64,000 bases of DNA from Sinimarinibacterium arenosum (GTDB taxonomy: Bacteria > Pseudomonadota > Gammaproteobacteria > Nevskiales > Nevskiaceae). Location: the NCBI RefSeq assembly GCF_005047655.1, contig NZ_SUKF01000006.1, positions 62,001-126,000 of the forward strand, read 5' to 3'. Below are positions 45,778 to 54,563 of this stretch, one piece after another; the stretch's first letter is position 1, and the number at the start of each line of letters is the position of its first letter. A program made the translations under genes and the position numbers. Below the pieces are notes generated by a model that had not been told where the DNA came from, searched no databases, and saw nothing but the letters and a program-made list of their open reading frames with translations.

Positions 45778-46410
45778 ATGCAACTGACCAGCAACACATT
45801 TCGCCCCAATGGACGCATCCCCGGTCGCTGCGCGTTTGCCGTCCAGGCGCCGCACGGGCATGTCCGTCTCGCCGCCAACCGCAATCCGCAGCTGCAATGG
45901 AGCGGCGCGCCGGCTGGCACCCGCAGTTTCGTCCTCACCTGCATCGACGCCGACGCACCGACCCGGCCGGACGACGTCAATCAGGAAGGCCGCACGGTCC
46001 CGGCCGAACTGCCACGCGCAGAGTTCGTGCACTGGCTGATGGTCGGCATCCCGCCGCAGATCACTGAAATTGCCGAGGGCGCCTGCTCCGAGGGCGTCAC
46101 CGCCAAGGGCAAGACTGCACCGGCCGGCCCCGAAGGCACGCGTCAGGGCGTCAATGACTACACCGGCTGGTTTGCCGGCGATGCGGCAATGGGTGGCACC
46201 TATCTGGGCTATGACGGCCCCTGCCCGCCATGGAACGACGAACGCATCCACCACTACCAGTTCGAGATTCTGGCAACCGATCTGGACGCCTGTCCGGTCG
46301 GCGAAGCCTTCACTCTGGCCGACCTGCGTCAAGCCCTGGACGGACACGTGCTCGCCCGTGCGAGCCTGCGCGGACGCTACAGCCTCAACCCGGCCATCCG
46401 CCTGCGCTGA
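45778..46410 (+). CDS. YbhB/YbcL-type PEBP (Raf kinase inhibitor-like) protein
   Basis: A 210-residue protein with a strong AAGGAG site before the ATG. PEBP ligand-binding features: NPQLQWSGAPAGTRSFVLTCIDADAP (the central DPDxP-like loop), EFVHWLMVGIPP, and GYDGPCPPWNDERIHHYQFEI (GPxPP...HxY motif). No signal peptide, so cytoplasmic. Some bacterial PEBPs bind lipids or phosphate groups, but the physiological role is unknown. It lies between sohB and the HtrA protease, suggesting loose co-regulation. Confidence 0.85.
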   Translation: MQLTSNTFRPNGRIPGRCAFAVQAPHGHVRLAANRNPQLQWSGAPAGTRSFVLTCIDADAPTRPDDVNQEGRTVPAELPRAEFVHWLMVGIPPQITEIAEGACSEGVTAKGKTAPAGPEGTRQGVNDYTGWFAGDAAMGGTYLGYDGPCPPWNDERIHHYQFEILATDLDACPVGEAFTLADLRQALDGHVLARASLRGRYSLNPAIRLR

Positions 46411-46443
46411 AGCCCGGTCGACTCGATTCCACCGAAAGATCCT

Positions 46444-46471
46444 GAAACTCCGCCGCCGATCGGCGGTCTTA
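46444..46471 (+). promoter_or_regulatory. Possible sigma-E-type promoter before the HtrA protease
   Basis: GAAACTC (-35, resembling GGAACTT) is separated by 15 bases from GTCTTA (-10, resembling GTCTAA). Spacing is ideal, but the spacer contains the palindrome CCGCCGATCGGCGG, which could also be a weak terminator for the upstream gene. The ATG lies 42 bases downstream. Confidence 0.4.
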
Positions 46472-46513
46472 GCCGCGCTGCCATCGCCGGCAGCCCGATG
46501 AACAAGGAACCCG

Positions 46514-47935
46514 ATGTCCAAAGAATTTGCCGTCAAGATATTCGGCCCGGTGGCTGTTTCGGCCTCGGTTCTCGCCGCTGCCCTGCTGATGTCCGGTGCG
46601 CCGCCCGCAGCGCATGCCGACATTCCCGTCACCGCCACCGCCACCGCGCCGGCAATGGCGTCGATGACGCCCTCGCTGGCCCCGATGCTCAAGCAGGTCA
46701 CGCCTGGGGTGGTCAACATCTCGGTAACCGGCGCCATGGAGGTTGAAAACCCCTACGGCCCGATGATGAATGACCCGTTCTTCCGGCGCTTTTTCGGCGT
46801 CCCGGATCAGCCGCAGGAACGTGAATTCCAGTCAATCGGGTCCGGCGTCATTGTCGACGCCTCCAAGGGTTATGTCCTGACCAACAACCATGTCATCGAC
46901 AAGGCCAAGCAGATCAAGGTCCGTCTCAGCGATGATCGCGAGTTCGACGCCAAGCTGATCGGTCACGATCCGGACACCGACCTTGCCGTCCTGCAGATCG
47001 AAGCCGACAAGCTGACCGCGGTTCCGGTCGGTGACTCGGACAAGCTGGAGGTTGGCGATTTCGTCGTCGCCATCGGTTCGCCGTTCAACCTGCGTCAGAC
47101 CGTCACCAGCGGCATCGTCAGCGCACTTGGCCGCACCGAAGTCAGCGACGGTCTTGGCGACTTCATTCAGACCGACGCCTCGATCAACCCGGGCAATTCC
47201 GGCGGCGCGCTGGTCAATCTGCGCGGCGAGCTGGTGGGCGTACCCTCCATGATCTTCTCCCGCTCCGGCGGCAATATCGGCATCGGCTTCGCGATTCCGG
47301 TCAACATGGCTAAGTCGATCATGGCTCAGCTGATCGAGTTTGGCGAAGTGCAGCGTGGCCGCATCGGTATCACCGGCCAGAATCTGACGCCGGATCTGGC
47401 AAAGGCCTTCGGCATGAAGGAAACCCGCGGCGCCGTCGTGACCCGCGTGCTCCCCGATTCGCCCGCAGAGAAGGCCGGCGTCGCGTCCGAAGACATCATT
47501 ATCTCGGCCAACGGCAAGGACATTCACAGCTTCGAAGAGCTGCGCAACATCGTCGGTCTGCTGCGCGTCGGCGACAGTGTCGAGCTCAAAGTGCTGCGCG
47601 ACGGCAAGCCGAAGACCCTCAAGGTCAAGATCGGCAAGGACGACGAAGCAGCGACCACCGGCGAGAATCTGCATCCGTCGCTGTCCGGTGCAACGTTTGC
47701 TCCGGTTGATGACAGTTCGCGTCAGTCCGGAATCGATTCCGGCATCCTGGTGCAGAACGTCGAGCAGGGATCGCCGGCCGCACGCTCTGGCCTGCGCCCT
47801 GGCGATGTGATCGTCTCGGTCAACCGCAAACCGGTCAAAACCATGGACGAGTTCAGCAAACTCGCCGGCGGCAAGGGTCAGCTGCTGCTGCATTTGCGCC
47901 GCGGTCAGGCCGGCCTGTTCCTGCTGCTGCAATAA
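46514..47935 (+). CDS. HtrA/DegQ-type periplasmic serine protease
   Basis: A 473-residue DegP/DegQ/MucD-like protease with a signal peptide of about 36 residues. The triad is H126 (LTNNHVID), D156 (TDLAVLQI) and S229 (NSGGALVN). Two PDZ domains follow, at about 275-365 and 395-470 (GIGFAIPVN, SPAEKAGV, SGLRPGDVIV). It degrades misfolded envelope proteins. AAGGAA precedes the ATG. A sigma-E-like promoter lies upstream and two hairpins follow the stop. The name degP versus degQ is not resolved by sequence alone. Confidence 0.92.
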   Translation: MSKEFAVKIFGPVAVSASVLAAALLMSGAPPAAHADIPVTATATAPAMASMTPSLAPMLKQVTPGVVNISVTGAMEVENPYGPMMNDPFFRRFFGVPDQPQEREFQSIGSGVIVDASKGYVLTNNHVIDKAKQIKVRLSDDREFDAKLIGHDPDTDLAVLQIEADKLTAVPVGDSDKLEVGDFVVAIGSPFNLRQTVTSGIVSALGRTEVSDGLGDFIQTDASINPGNSGGALVNLRGELVGVPSMIFSRSGGNIGIGFAIPVNMAKSIMAQLIEFGEVQRGRIGITGQNLTPDLAKAFGMKETRGAVVTRVLPDSPAEKAGVASEDIIISANGKDIHSFEELRNIVGLLRVGDSVELKVLRDGKPKTLKVKIGKDDEAATTGENLHPSLSGATFAPVDDSSRQSGIDSGILVQNVEQGSPAARSGLRPGDVIVSVNRKPVKTMDEFSKLAGGKGQLLLHLRRGQAGLFLLLQ

Positions 47936-47943
47936 CCCACGCG

Positions 47944-47971
47944 GGCAGCCGGCACCTGTGGGCCGGCTGCC
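47944..47971 (+). terminator. Hairpin after the HtrA gene
   Basis: GGCAGCCGGC pairs with GCCGGCTGCC around an 8-base loop, 9 bases after the HtrA stop. A T5 run lies 11 bases farther on, so it may work together with the next hairpin. Confidence 0.55.
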
Positions 47972-47987
47972 GCACTCTCCCCTTTTT

Positions 47988-48023
47988 GGCGGCGGCCTTA
48001 TACTGAGGGCCGCCGCCATTTTT
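47988..48023 (+). terminator. Strong terminator between HtrA and the coiled-coil/zapA genes
   Basis: GGCGGCGGCC pairs perfectly with GGCCGCCGCC around a 10-base loop and is followed by ATTTTTG. It lies 9 bases before the next gene. The loop contains TATACT, a good -10 match, so a promoter may share the hairpin. Confidence 0.75.
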
Positions 48024-48032
48024 GTTTGCCCG

Positions 48033-48227
48033 ATGATCGACGCCGAAATCGAACAGCTCGAAGAACGCATGCAACGCCTGATTGCGTCCTATCGTCAGGC
48101 GCGTCTGGAACAAAAACGGGCATTGCAGGAGCGTGATCGTCTGCTGGCGCTCAACGCCGAACTCCGGCGACGTATCGAGGGCATCGTGGAACGGGTACGC
48201 TCACTCGAATCGGAGCAGGACGCGTGA
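48033..48227 (+). CDS. TIGR02449-like coiled-coil protein
   Basis: About 64 residues from the ATG at 48033. Most of the protein is one amphipathic helix with heptads (AEIEQLEERMQRLIASYRQ, QERDRLLALNAEL), predicting a parallel coiled coil. Small proteins of this kind (TIGR02449) sit directly before zapA in gammaproteobacteria and resemble ZapB. The stop overlaps the GTG start of zapA (GTGA), so the two are co-translated. A cell-division role is inferred from this link. Confidence 0.75.
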   Translation: MIDAEIEQLEERMQRLIASYRQARLEQKRALQERDRLLALNAELRRRIEGIVERVRSLESEQDA

Positions 48228-48547
48228 ACAGCACCTCGAAACCCGCCGACGAACCCCTGAGCGTGACCGTGCGCATCATGGGCAAGGAATATTCCGTGAT
48301 GTGCCCGCCCGATGAACATGAGGCACTGGTCAAGTCCGCTGATTATTTGAACGAGCGCATGACCAGCATCCGCAAGCGCGGCAAAGCGCTGGGCACCGAG
48401 AAAATCGCCGTGATGGCCGCATTGAACATCGCGCGCGAACTGCTGGAGCACAAGGGTGTTGAAGGTGTCGCCAGCGCGAGTCCGGAGTCGGTTCAGCGTC
48501 TGCGCCAGATGTCGCTGGACATCGACTCCACCCTGTCACTGGATTGA
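48224..48547 (+). CDS. zapA: Cell-division protein ZapA
   Basis: A 107-residue ZapA from the GTG at 48224. The N-terminal beta part is VTVRIMGKEYSVMCPPDEHEALVKSADYLNERM, followed by a helical tail (IAVMAALNIARELL). ZapA crosslinks FtsZ filaments in the Z ring. It is coupled to the coiled-coil gene, and ssrS follows 77 bases after the stop, the usual zapA-ssrS-fau order. Confidence 0.92.
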   Translation: MNSTSKPADEPLSVTVRIMGKEYSVMCPPDEHEALVKSADYLNERMTSIRKRGKALGTEKIAVMAALNIARELLEHKGVEGVASASPESVQRLRQMSLDIDSTLSLD

Positions 48548-48624
48548 TTACCGAGGACGAACGCGGCAGCGCAGCCGGTCATACGGCGCTACGCTCATCC
48601 GCAGCGCGATGCTATGCTTGCCTC

Positions 48625-48808
48625 GTGTCTCCTGCGGTGTTCGATGTTTGGTCTGGAACCCCTTGAGCCTAATTTGTACCCCCGGGAGCCCTAACCGTGC
48701 CGGGCGTGCAGGCCCACCTCGTAGTGGGAAGCCCGATGGCATGGCGCAGCACCCACTTGAGACCCTGTCTCAAGGTCGATGACCGATGACGGCACTGGCG
48801 GGAGACAC
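48625..48808 (+). ncRNA. ssrS: 6S RNA
   Basis: Recognised by position and structure. The ends form a closing stem: GTGTCTCC (48625-48632) pairs with GGAGACAC (48801-48808), and the stem continues with GC/GGTG against CAC/GGC. The span is 184 bases, the length of E. coli 6S RNA. The 3' side of the central bubble has the small hairpin CTTGAGAC-cct-GTCTCAAG (48756-48774), matching the same hairpin in E. coli. TATGCT at 48613-48618 is a plausible -10. 6S RNA binds sigma-70 RNA polymerase in stationary phase. The 3' arm overlaps the first codons of fau. Confidence 0.85.
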
Positions 48809-49382
48809 CTTTGAATTCAAACGCGCGCTGCGCCGCGAACTGCGGCAGCGGCGCGCAGCGCTGGATCCGCGTCAGCGCTTGCGTCACGCACAACGCGCCA
48901 CGGCAACGCTGAGTCGAAGCGCGGTCTGGCGCAACGCAAGAACCATCGCGCTCTACCTCGCCAGCGGAAACGAACTCCCCACCGTGCCGCTGCTGCAGCG
49001 CGCGTGGCGCGAAGGCAAGCGCACCCTGGTCCCGCGAATCGCCGATGACGGACATCTGCGCTTCGTCGAGATCAGACCCGGCAGTCGCCTGCGGCGCAAT
49101 CGCTATGGCATCGGCGAACCGGTCGATACGCAGCTCTGGCCGCTCAATCGCGTCGATCTGCTGCTGCTGCCGCTGGTCGGCTTTGACCGCCACGGCTACC
49201 GCCTCGGTGCCGGCGGCGGATTTTACGATCGCACGCTGGCGCATCGCGTCGCGCGCCGGCCGCTGTGCCTGGGCTGGGCACTGTCAATACAGGAAGTGGA
49301 TGCCGTACCGCGCGACCCCTGGGATCGGCGCATGGACGGCGTAGTGACTGAACAAGGAGTCAGACGATGGCCTATTGGCTGA
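48786..49382 (+). CDS. fau: 5-formyltetrahydrofolate cyclo-ligase family protein
   Basis: A 198-residue protein from the ATG at 48786; no other start codon follows in frame before the conserved domain. Landmarks: LRRELRQRRAALDPRQR, IALYLASGNELPTVPL and the substrate/ATP region LLLPLVGFDRHGYRLGAGGGFYDRTL. It converts 5-formyl-THF to 5,10-methenyl-THF using ATP. Its first 23 bases lie in the 6S RNA closing stem. It overlaps the EVE gene by 16 bases at its 3' end. Confidence 0.9.
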   Translation: MTALAGDTFEFKRALRRELRQRRAALDPRQRLRHAQRATATLSRSAVWRNARTIALYLASGNELPTVPLLQRAWREGKRTLVPRIADDGHLRFVEIRPGSRLRRNRYGIGEPVDTQLWPLNRVDLLLLPLVGFDRHGYRLGAGGGFYDRTLAHRVARRPLCLGWALSIQEVDAVPRDPWDRRMDGVVTEQGVRRWPIG

Positions 49383-49834
49383 TGAAGTCCGAGCCGGACT
49401 GTTTTTCGATCGATGATCTGGCGGCGCGTCCGAAGAAAACCGAAGGCTGGGACGGCGTGCGCAACTATCAGGTGCGCAACATGTTCCGCGACACGATGAA
49501 GAAGGGCGACAAGGCCTTCTTCTACCATTCCAGCTGTGCCGAACCCGGCGTCGTCGGCATCATGACGATCGCATCCAACGCCTACCCGGATCCGACCCAG
49601 TTCGATCCGGCATCGGATCACTACGATCCCAAGTCCAAACCGCAAGAACCGCGCTGGCTGCAGGTCGACGTCAAGTTTGAGCGCAAGCTGAAATCACCGG
49701 TGACACTGGCGACACTGCGCCAGCACGAACCCCAGCTGAAGGGACTGACGCTGCTGATGCCGGGCACGCGCCTGTCGGTAACGCCGGTGCGGCCCGAGCA
49801 CTGGGATTACATCCTCAAGCTGGCCGGCGACTGA
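49367..49834 (+). CDS. EVE-domain protein
   Basis: A 155-residue protein starting with MAYWLMKSEPDCFSIDDL, the standard EVE/THYN1 beginning. Further matches are WDGVRNYQVRNMFRDTMKKGDKAFFYHSSC and GVVGIMTIAS. EVE domains share the PUA-like fold and bind modified bases in RNA or DNA. AAGGAG precedes the ATG within the end of fau (16-base overlap), so translation is coupled. Biological role unknown. Confidence 0.9.
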   Translation: MAYWLMKSEPDCFSIDDLAARPKKTEGWDGVRNYQVRNMFRDTMKKGDKAFFYHSSCAEPGVVGIMTIASNAYPDPTQFDPASDHYDPKSKPQEPRWLQVDVKFERKLKSPVTLATLRQHEPQLKGLTLLMPGTRLSVTPVRPEHWDYILKLAGD

Positions 49835-49848
49835 AACTCGGAGCCGGC

Positions 49849-50313
49849 TCAGGCGTCCGGGCGATCGTGCAGACAGATCAGTGTCTGCTGCCCAGCCGCA
49901 ACCAGCGTGCGCTGCCCGGCCGTGACGCCGTAGACCTCCAGCTGGCAGATCGTCAGCGTCCGGCCTGCACGCAACACCCGCCCTTCGGCTTCGAGCCGTT
50001 CGCCTCGTGCCGGCGCCAGCAGATTGATCTTGAATTCCACCGTCAGCACGGAGCTGTCGCGGGGAAACACGCTGAGTCCGGCGTAGCCCCCGGCTGAATC
50101 CGCGATCGCGCTGGTAGCGCCGGCGTGGAAGTACCCGTGCTGCTGCGTCAGCTCGGCACGGAACGGCAGGCCGATGCAGACCCGGCCGCGGCGCACCTCG
50201 AGCAACTCCGCGCCCAGATGCCGCATCAGCCCCTGACGCTCGAAACTGTCACGCACCCGCTGCACACAGGAATCATCCGCGGCTGCGACCTGCGGCTCCG
50301 AATCTTGCGCCAT
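49849..50313 (-). CDS. PaaI-type hot-dog thioesterase
   Basis: A 154-residue hot-dog protein. The PaaI-family core is QQHGYFHAGATSAIADSAGGYAGLS, with the HG-x-x-HAGA motif, then EFKINLLAPARGERLEAEGRV. It likely hydrolyses acyl- or aryl-CoA in the cytoplasm. The stop is 14 bases from the convergent EVE gene. Substrate unknown; no paa genes are present. Confidence 0.85.
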   Translation of the reverse strand: MAQDSEPQVAAADDSCVQRVRDSFERQGLMRHLGAELLEVRRGRVCIGLPFRAELTQQHGYFHAGATSAIADSAGGYAGLSVFPRDSSVLTVEFKINLLAPARGERLEAEGRVLRAGRTLTICQLEVYGVTAGQRTLVAAGQQTLICLHDRPDA

Positions 50314-50372
50314 CTGCCTGCACTCCTTGATTCCTGTGTCGCCACTGCGACAGCCGCAACAGCGAGCCGCGA

Positions 50373-51974
50373 CTAGCTGGTACCCAGAAACTGCGTGTAG
50401 GCCGGATTGTCGCTTTCCTCGACGTAAGCGTACCCCAGCGCATCAAGCGAGCGCCGGCATTCAGCCCATTCCTTTTTCGGTACCTGCAAGCCACACAGCA
50501 CGCGCCCGTAAGCGGCGCCATGATTGCGATAGTGGAACAGGGAGATGTTCCAGCGCGAGCCGATCGCGCTGAGAAAGTCGAGCGCCGCGCCCGGACGTTC
50601 AGGAAACTCGAAGCGGAACAGGCGCTCGTTCTGCAGGCCCGGACAGCGGCCACCGACCATGAAGCGCACGTGGACCTTGGCCATTTCATTGCTGGTCATG
50701 TCGACGACGTCGTAGCCGTCCCCGCGCAATGTCGCCAGTACCGCTTCGCGCTGCTCGGCGCCTTCGGTGAGCTTGAGGCCGACGAACACATGCGCCGCAC
50801 TGTCGGAGGCATAGCGGTAGTTGAATTCGGTGATGGTGCGCCGACCCAACGCCTTCAGAAACCGCTTGAACGAGCCCGGCTGCTCGGGGATCGTCACCGC
50901 CATCAGCATCTCGGCATCGTCACCCAGTTCGGCGCGCTCGGCGATATGACGCAAGCGGTCGAAATTGACGTTGGCCCCGGAGACGATTGCCGCCAGGGTC
51001 TGACCCTGCACGCCGTGCTGATGGACCCAGCGCTTGATTCCGGCGACCGCCAGCGCGCCAGCAGGTTCCGGCAGCGCGCGGTTGTCGTAAAAGATGTCAC
51101 GCGTCGCAGCGCAGATTTCGTCGACGCTGACCAGCAGATAGTCGTCGACCAGATGCCGCGCCACACGGAAGTTCTCCTCACCGATCTGGCGCACCGCCAC
51201 ACCGTCGGCAAACAAACCCACGCTCGGCAGAGTCACGCGCCGACCCGCCTGCATCGCCGCGGCAAAGCAATTGGAATCGTCCGGCTCGACCGCAATCACT
51301 TTGATCGACGGCCGCACGGCTTTGATCCATGCCGCAACTCCCGCCAGCAGACCGCCGCCGCCGACCGGGACAAACACCGCATCCAGATCACCGCACTGCT
51401 CCAGCATCTCGCGCGCGATGGTGCCCTGACCGGCGATCACCTCAGGATCGTCGTAGGGATGCACCATCGTCATGCCCTTTTCCTCGGCCAGCTTGAATGC
51501 GTGCTCGCGGGCGTCGTCGTAGGCGTCGCCATGCAGGATTGCCTTGCCTCCCAGCGCGCGCACCGACTCGACCTTCAATGCCGGCGTCGTCCGCGGCATC
51601 ACGATCCACGCCGTCAGACCGAGCCGCTGCGCCGCAAGTGCTACGCCCTGCGCATGATTGCCGGCCGACGCGGTGATCACACCGCGGGCGCGCTCGGCGT
51701 CGCTGAGCTTGGCGATACGGTTATACGCACCGCGCAGCTTGAACGAGTACACCGGCTGGGTATCCTCGCGTTTCAGCAGAATCCGGTTTCCGAGACGTTT
51801 GGACAGCTTGGACGCGTCTTCCAGCGCGCTGATGCGCGCAACGTCGTAGACCTGCGCCCGCTCGATGCGGGCGCGATACTGTTCAAGCAGCCGGGAGGTA
51901 TCAGAGGCCGCTTTGGGCCGGGAGGGCGGATTCAAGGAACTGTCCAGTGGGTGTTGCGCAGGACGCGATGCCAT
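50373..51974 (-). CDS. ilvA: Biosynthetic threonine ammonia-lyase
   Basis: A 533-residue PLP enzyme that converts threonine to 2-oxobutanoate, the first step of isoleucine synthesis. The Schiff-base Lys is K79 in VYSFKLRGAYNR, and the phosphate-binding loop is VPVGGGGLLAG. From about residue 345 two ACT-like regulatory subdomains follow (EQPGSFKRFLKALG and ERPGAALDFLSAIG), so isoleucine feedback is expected. It diverges from proC across about 41 bases. Confidence 0.95.
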   Translation of the reverse strand: MASRPAQHPLDSSLNPPSRPKAASDTSRLLEQYRARIERAQVYDVARISALEDASKLSKRLGNRILLKREDTQPVYSFKLRGAYNRIAKLSDAERARGVITASAGNHAQGVALAAQRLGLTAWIVMPRTTPALKVESVRALGGKAILHGDAYDDAREHAFKLAEEKGMTMVHPYDDPEVIAGQGTIAREMLEQCGDLDAVFVPVGGGGLLAGVAAWIKAVRPSIKVIAVEPDDSNCFAAAMQAGRRVTLPSVGLFADGVAVRQIGEENFRVARHLVDDYLLVSVDEICAATRDIFYDNRALPEPAGALAVAGIKRWVHQHGVQGQTLAAIVSGANVNFDRLRHIAERAELGDDAEMLMAVTIPEQPGSFKRFLKALGRRTITEFNYRYASDSAAHVFVGLKLTEGAEQREAVLATLRGDGYDVVDMTSNEMAKVHVRFMVGGRCPGLQNERLFRFEFPERPGAALDFLSAIGSRWNISLFHYRNHGAAYGRVLCGLQVPKKEWAECRRSLDALGYAYVEESDNPAYTQFLGTS

Positions 51975-52015
51975 ATCATACCGCGCACTTTGTGCTTGCC
52001 TGGGATCCCGGATTT

Positions 52016-52846
52016 GTGACCGACGCTGACAGCGCCCCTGAAATCGCCTTTATCGGCGGCGGCAACATGGCCGCCAGCCTGATCGGCGGCTGGCTAGCGG
52101 CAGGACATGCCGCAGCCAGCGTGCGCGTGGTGGAACTCGACGCGGCACGCCGCGACGTGCTGAGCCGCGACTTCGGCGTGCAGACCTTTGCCGTGGCCGC
52201 CGACGCCGTCCGCGGTGCCGACGCGGTAGTCCTTGCGGTCAAGCCGCAACAGATGCGCCAGGCCGTCACCGGCCTGCAACTGGCGGCCGGCACCGTCGTC
52301 ATCTCGATCGCCGCCGGCATCCGCCTCGACAGCCTGCGCAGCTGGCTCGGCGAACACCTCAGCCATGTGCGCTGCATGCCGAATACGCCCGCCCTGCTGC
52401 GCGCCGGCATCACCGGCCTGTATACCGCGGCCGACACGCCGGCCACCGCGCGCGCGCTGGCGCAGGCCGTTCTGGAGGCTGCAGGCAAATGCGTCTGGCT
52501 CGACAACGAAGCGCAGATCGATGCGGTCACCGCCGTTTCGGGCTCGGGCCCGGCGTACTACTTCCTGCTGACCGAAGTGCTGCGCGAGGCCGGTGAGGCC
52601 CTCGGCCTGAGCGCTGATATCGCAGCACAGCTGGCCAAGCAGACCTTCATCGGTGCGGCGCGCATGGCCGAGGGCGACACCGACGTCGCGGAGCTGCGCG
52701 CGCGCGTCACCTCCAAGGGCGGCACCACCGAAGCCGCTGTCGCTTCGCTTGAAAACTCGGGATTGCACGCCATCTTCGGAGCAGCGCTTGCCGCCGCCGC
52801 CCGCCGTGGCGCCGAGCTGGGCGAGCAGTTGAGTCGGGAGACCTGA
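52016..52846 (+). CDS. proC: Pyrroline-5-carboxylate reductase
   Basis: About 276 residues from the GTG at 52016, which puts EIAFIGGGNMAASLIGG near the start as in other ProC proteins; longer starts overlap the divergent ilvA promoter region. Other matches: VLAVKPQQM, VRCMPNTPALLRAG and the C-terminal TSKGGTTEAAVASLE. It reduces P5C to proline with NADPH. Its stop overlaps the yggT start (TGATG), beginning an overlapping operon. Confidence 0.92.
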   Translation: MTDADSAPEIAFIGGGNMAASLIGGWLAAGHAAASVRVVELDAARRDVLSRDFGVQTFAVAADAVRGADAVVLAVKPQQMRQAVTGLQLAAGTVVISIAAGIRLDSLRSWLGEHLSHVRCMPNTPALLRAGITGLYTAADTPATARALAQAVLEAAGKCVWLDNEAQIDAVTAVSGSGPAYYFLLTEVLREAGEALGLSADIAAQLAKQTFIGAARMAEGDTDVAELRARVTSKGGTTEAAVASLENSGLHAIFGAALAAAARRGAELGEQLSRET

Positions 52847-53403
52847 TGGGCGCGAACGCTTCAAACGCAGCACTATTTCTGCTGACCACGCTGTTTGATC
52901 TGGTGCTGTGGCTGTTCATGCTGCGCATCATCCTGCAGTGGGTCCGCGCCGACTTTTACAACCCGATCTCGCAGGGCATCTGGCGTGCAACCCGGTATCC
53001 GACCGACTGGCTGCGCGGCGTCATCCCGGCCGTCGGCAAGCTCAACACCGGCGCTGCCCTGGTGGTGCTGGCGATTGCCCTGATCTACGTCTACAGCGTG
53101 ACCGGTTTGCTGGGCTTCGGCGTCTCGGTGCTGTCGGCAGTGTGGTTCGCCATCCTCAAGACCGGGGTACTGGCGGTCAATCTGTATACCTTCACGCTGT
53201 TTGTGCAGGCCATCATGTCGTGGCTCGGCCCCGGCGTGAACAATCCGGCCAGCAACATTCTGTGGAGCATCAATGAACCGCTGCTGCGTCCGGTGCGGCG
53301 GATCATCCCGCCGCTGTCGGGGCTGGATCTGTCGCCGTTGGCGGTGATCCTGCTGCTGCAGGTGCTGAACCGTCTGCTGCCGCTGCCGGGCATCTTCCGC
53401 TAG
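52846..53403 (+). CDS. yggT: YggT-family membrane protein
   Basis: A 185-residue membrane protein made of two similar YGGT repeats: [19 protein letters not shown] in the first half and [39 protein letters not shown] in the second. Four to five membrane helices are expected. YggT proteins are widespread; roles in osmotic response and chloroplast division relatives are reported but the mechanism is unclear. The start shares a base with the proC stop, and the stop shares bases with metX. Confidence 0.9.
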   Translation: MGANASNAALFLLTTLFDLVLWLFMLRIILQWVRADFYNPISQGIWRATRYPTDWLRGVIPAVGKLNTGAALVVLAIALIYVYSVTGLLGFGVSVLSAVWFAILKTGVLAVNLYTFTLFVQAIMSWLGPGVNNPASNILWSINEPLLRPVRRIIPPLSGLDLSPLAVILLLQVLNRLLPLPGIFR

Positions 53404-54563
53404 TGCGCGAGATGAGGACGGCCGACGTGCCTGCCGATTCGGTCGGGCTGGTCACCCCCCAGCGTGTCAGCATCGAACGTGCGCTGACCCTGGACTGCGG
53501 GCGCAGTCTGCCGCGCCACGATCTGATGATCGAGACCTACGGCACCCTCAATGCCGACCGCAGCAACGCCGTGCTGATCTGTCACGCGCTGTCGGGTGAC
53601 CATCACGTTGCAGGCTTTCACTCGCTGGACGACCGCAAGCCTGGCTGGTGGGACAACTGCGTGGGCCCCGGCAAGCCGTTCGACACCAACCGCTTCTTCG
53701 TCGTCGCGCTGAACAATCTCGGCGGCTGCAAGGGTTCAACCGGACCCAGCACGCTCAATCCCGACACCGGCAAACCCTACGGGCCGGAATTTCCGCTGCT
53801 GACCGTTCGTGACTGGGTGCGCTCGCAAGCGATGCTCGCCGATGCACTGGGCATCGAGCAGTGGGCGGCCGTCGCCGGCGGCAGCCTTGGCGGCATGCAG
53901 GTGATGCAGTGGGCCATCGATCAGCCGCAGCGAGTGCGTCACGCGCTGGTGATCGCCTCGGCCCCGAAGCTGTCGGCGCAGAACATCGCCTTCAACGAAA
54001 TTGCGCGCCAGGCAATCCTGTCCGATCCGGAATTCCACGGCGGGCACTTCTACGACTATGGCGTCATTCCGACCCATGGTCTGAAACTGGCACGCATGCT
54101 CGGGCACATCACCTATCTGTCCGACGACGCGATGCGCGCCAAGTTTGGTCGACTGCAGCGCGCCAACCAGTTCAGCTTCAACTTTGACGTCGAGTTCGAA
54201 GTCGAGAGCTACCTGCGCTACCAGGGTCAGTCGTTCGTCGATCGCTTCGACGCCAATACCTACCTGCTGATGACCAAGGCGCTGGACTATTTCGATCCGG
54301 CACGCGAGTTCGGCGACGATCTGGTCGCCGCATTCGCGCGCGCGCAGGCGCACTTTCTGGTCATCGCGTTTTCCAGCGACTGGCGCTTCTCGCCGGCGCG
54401 CTCGAAGGAAATCGTCAGCGCACTGGTCAAGGCCCGTCGCAGCACGTCCTATGCGCTGATCGACTCGCAGCTGGGGCACGACGACTTTCTGATGCCGATC
54501 CCGCAGTACCACCGCGTGCTGCACGCCTACCTGGATCGTGTTGCCACCGAGGTCGGCGCATGA
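53403..54563 (+). CDS. metX: Homoserine O-acyltransferase MetX
   Basis: A 386-residue alpha/beta hydrolase-fold enzyme from the GTG at 53403; an ATG at 53412 is also possible. The nucleophile is S161 in AGGSLGGMQ, with D and H in FSSDWRFSP and [22 protein letters not shown] and the [16 protein letters not shown] segment are typical. It activates homoserine with acetyl- or succinyl-CoA for methionine synthesis; the acyl group cannot be assigned here with certainty, though paired metX-metW genes are often the succinyl type. metW overlaps it as ATGA. Confidence 0.92.
   Translation: MREMRTADVPADSVGLVTPQRVSIERALTLDCGRSLPRHDLMIETYGTLNADRSNAVLICHALSGDHHVAGFHSLDDRKPGWWDNCVGPGKPFDTNRFFVVALNNLGGCKGSTGPSTLNPDTGKPYGPEFPLLTVRDWVRSQAMLADALGIEQWAAVAGGSLGGMQVMQWAIDQPQRVRHALVIASAPKLSAQNIAFNEIARQAILSDPEFHGGHFYDYGVIPTHGLKLARMLGHITYLSDDAMRAKFGRLQRANQFSFNFDVEFEVESYLRYQGQSFVDRFDANTYLLMTKALDYFDPAREFGDDLVAAFARAQAHFLVIAFSSDWRFSPARSKEIVSALVKARRSTSYALIDSQLGHDDFLMPIPQYHRVLHAYLDRVATEVGA

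Noticed and set aside
50520-52019. A 499-codon open frame opposite ilvA
   Set aside because: ilvA on the other strand is unambiguous; the frame has no recognisable motif.
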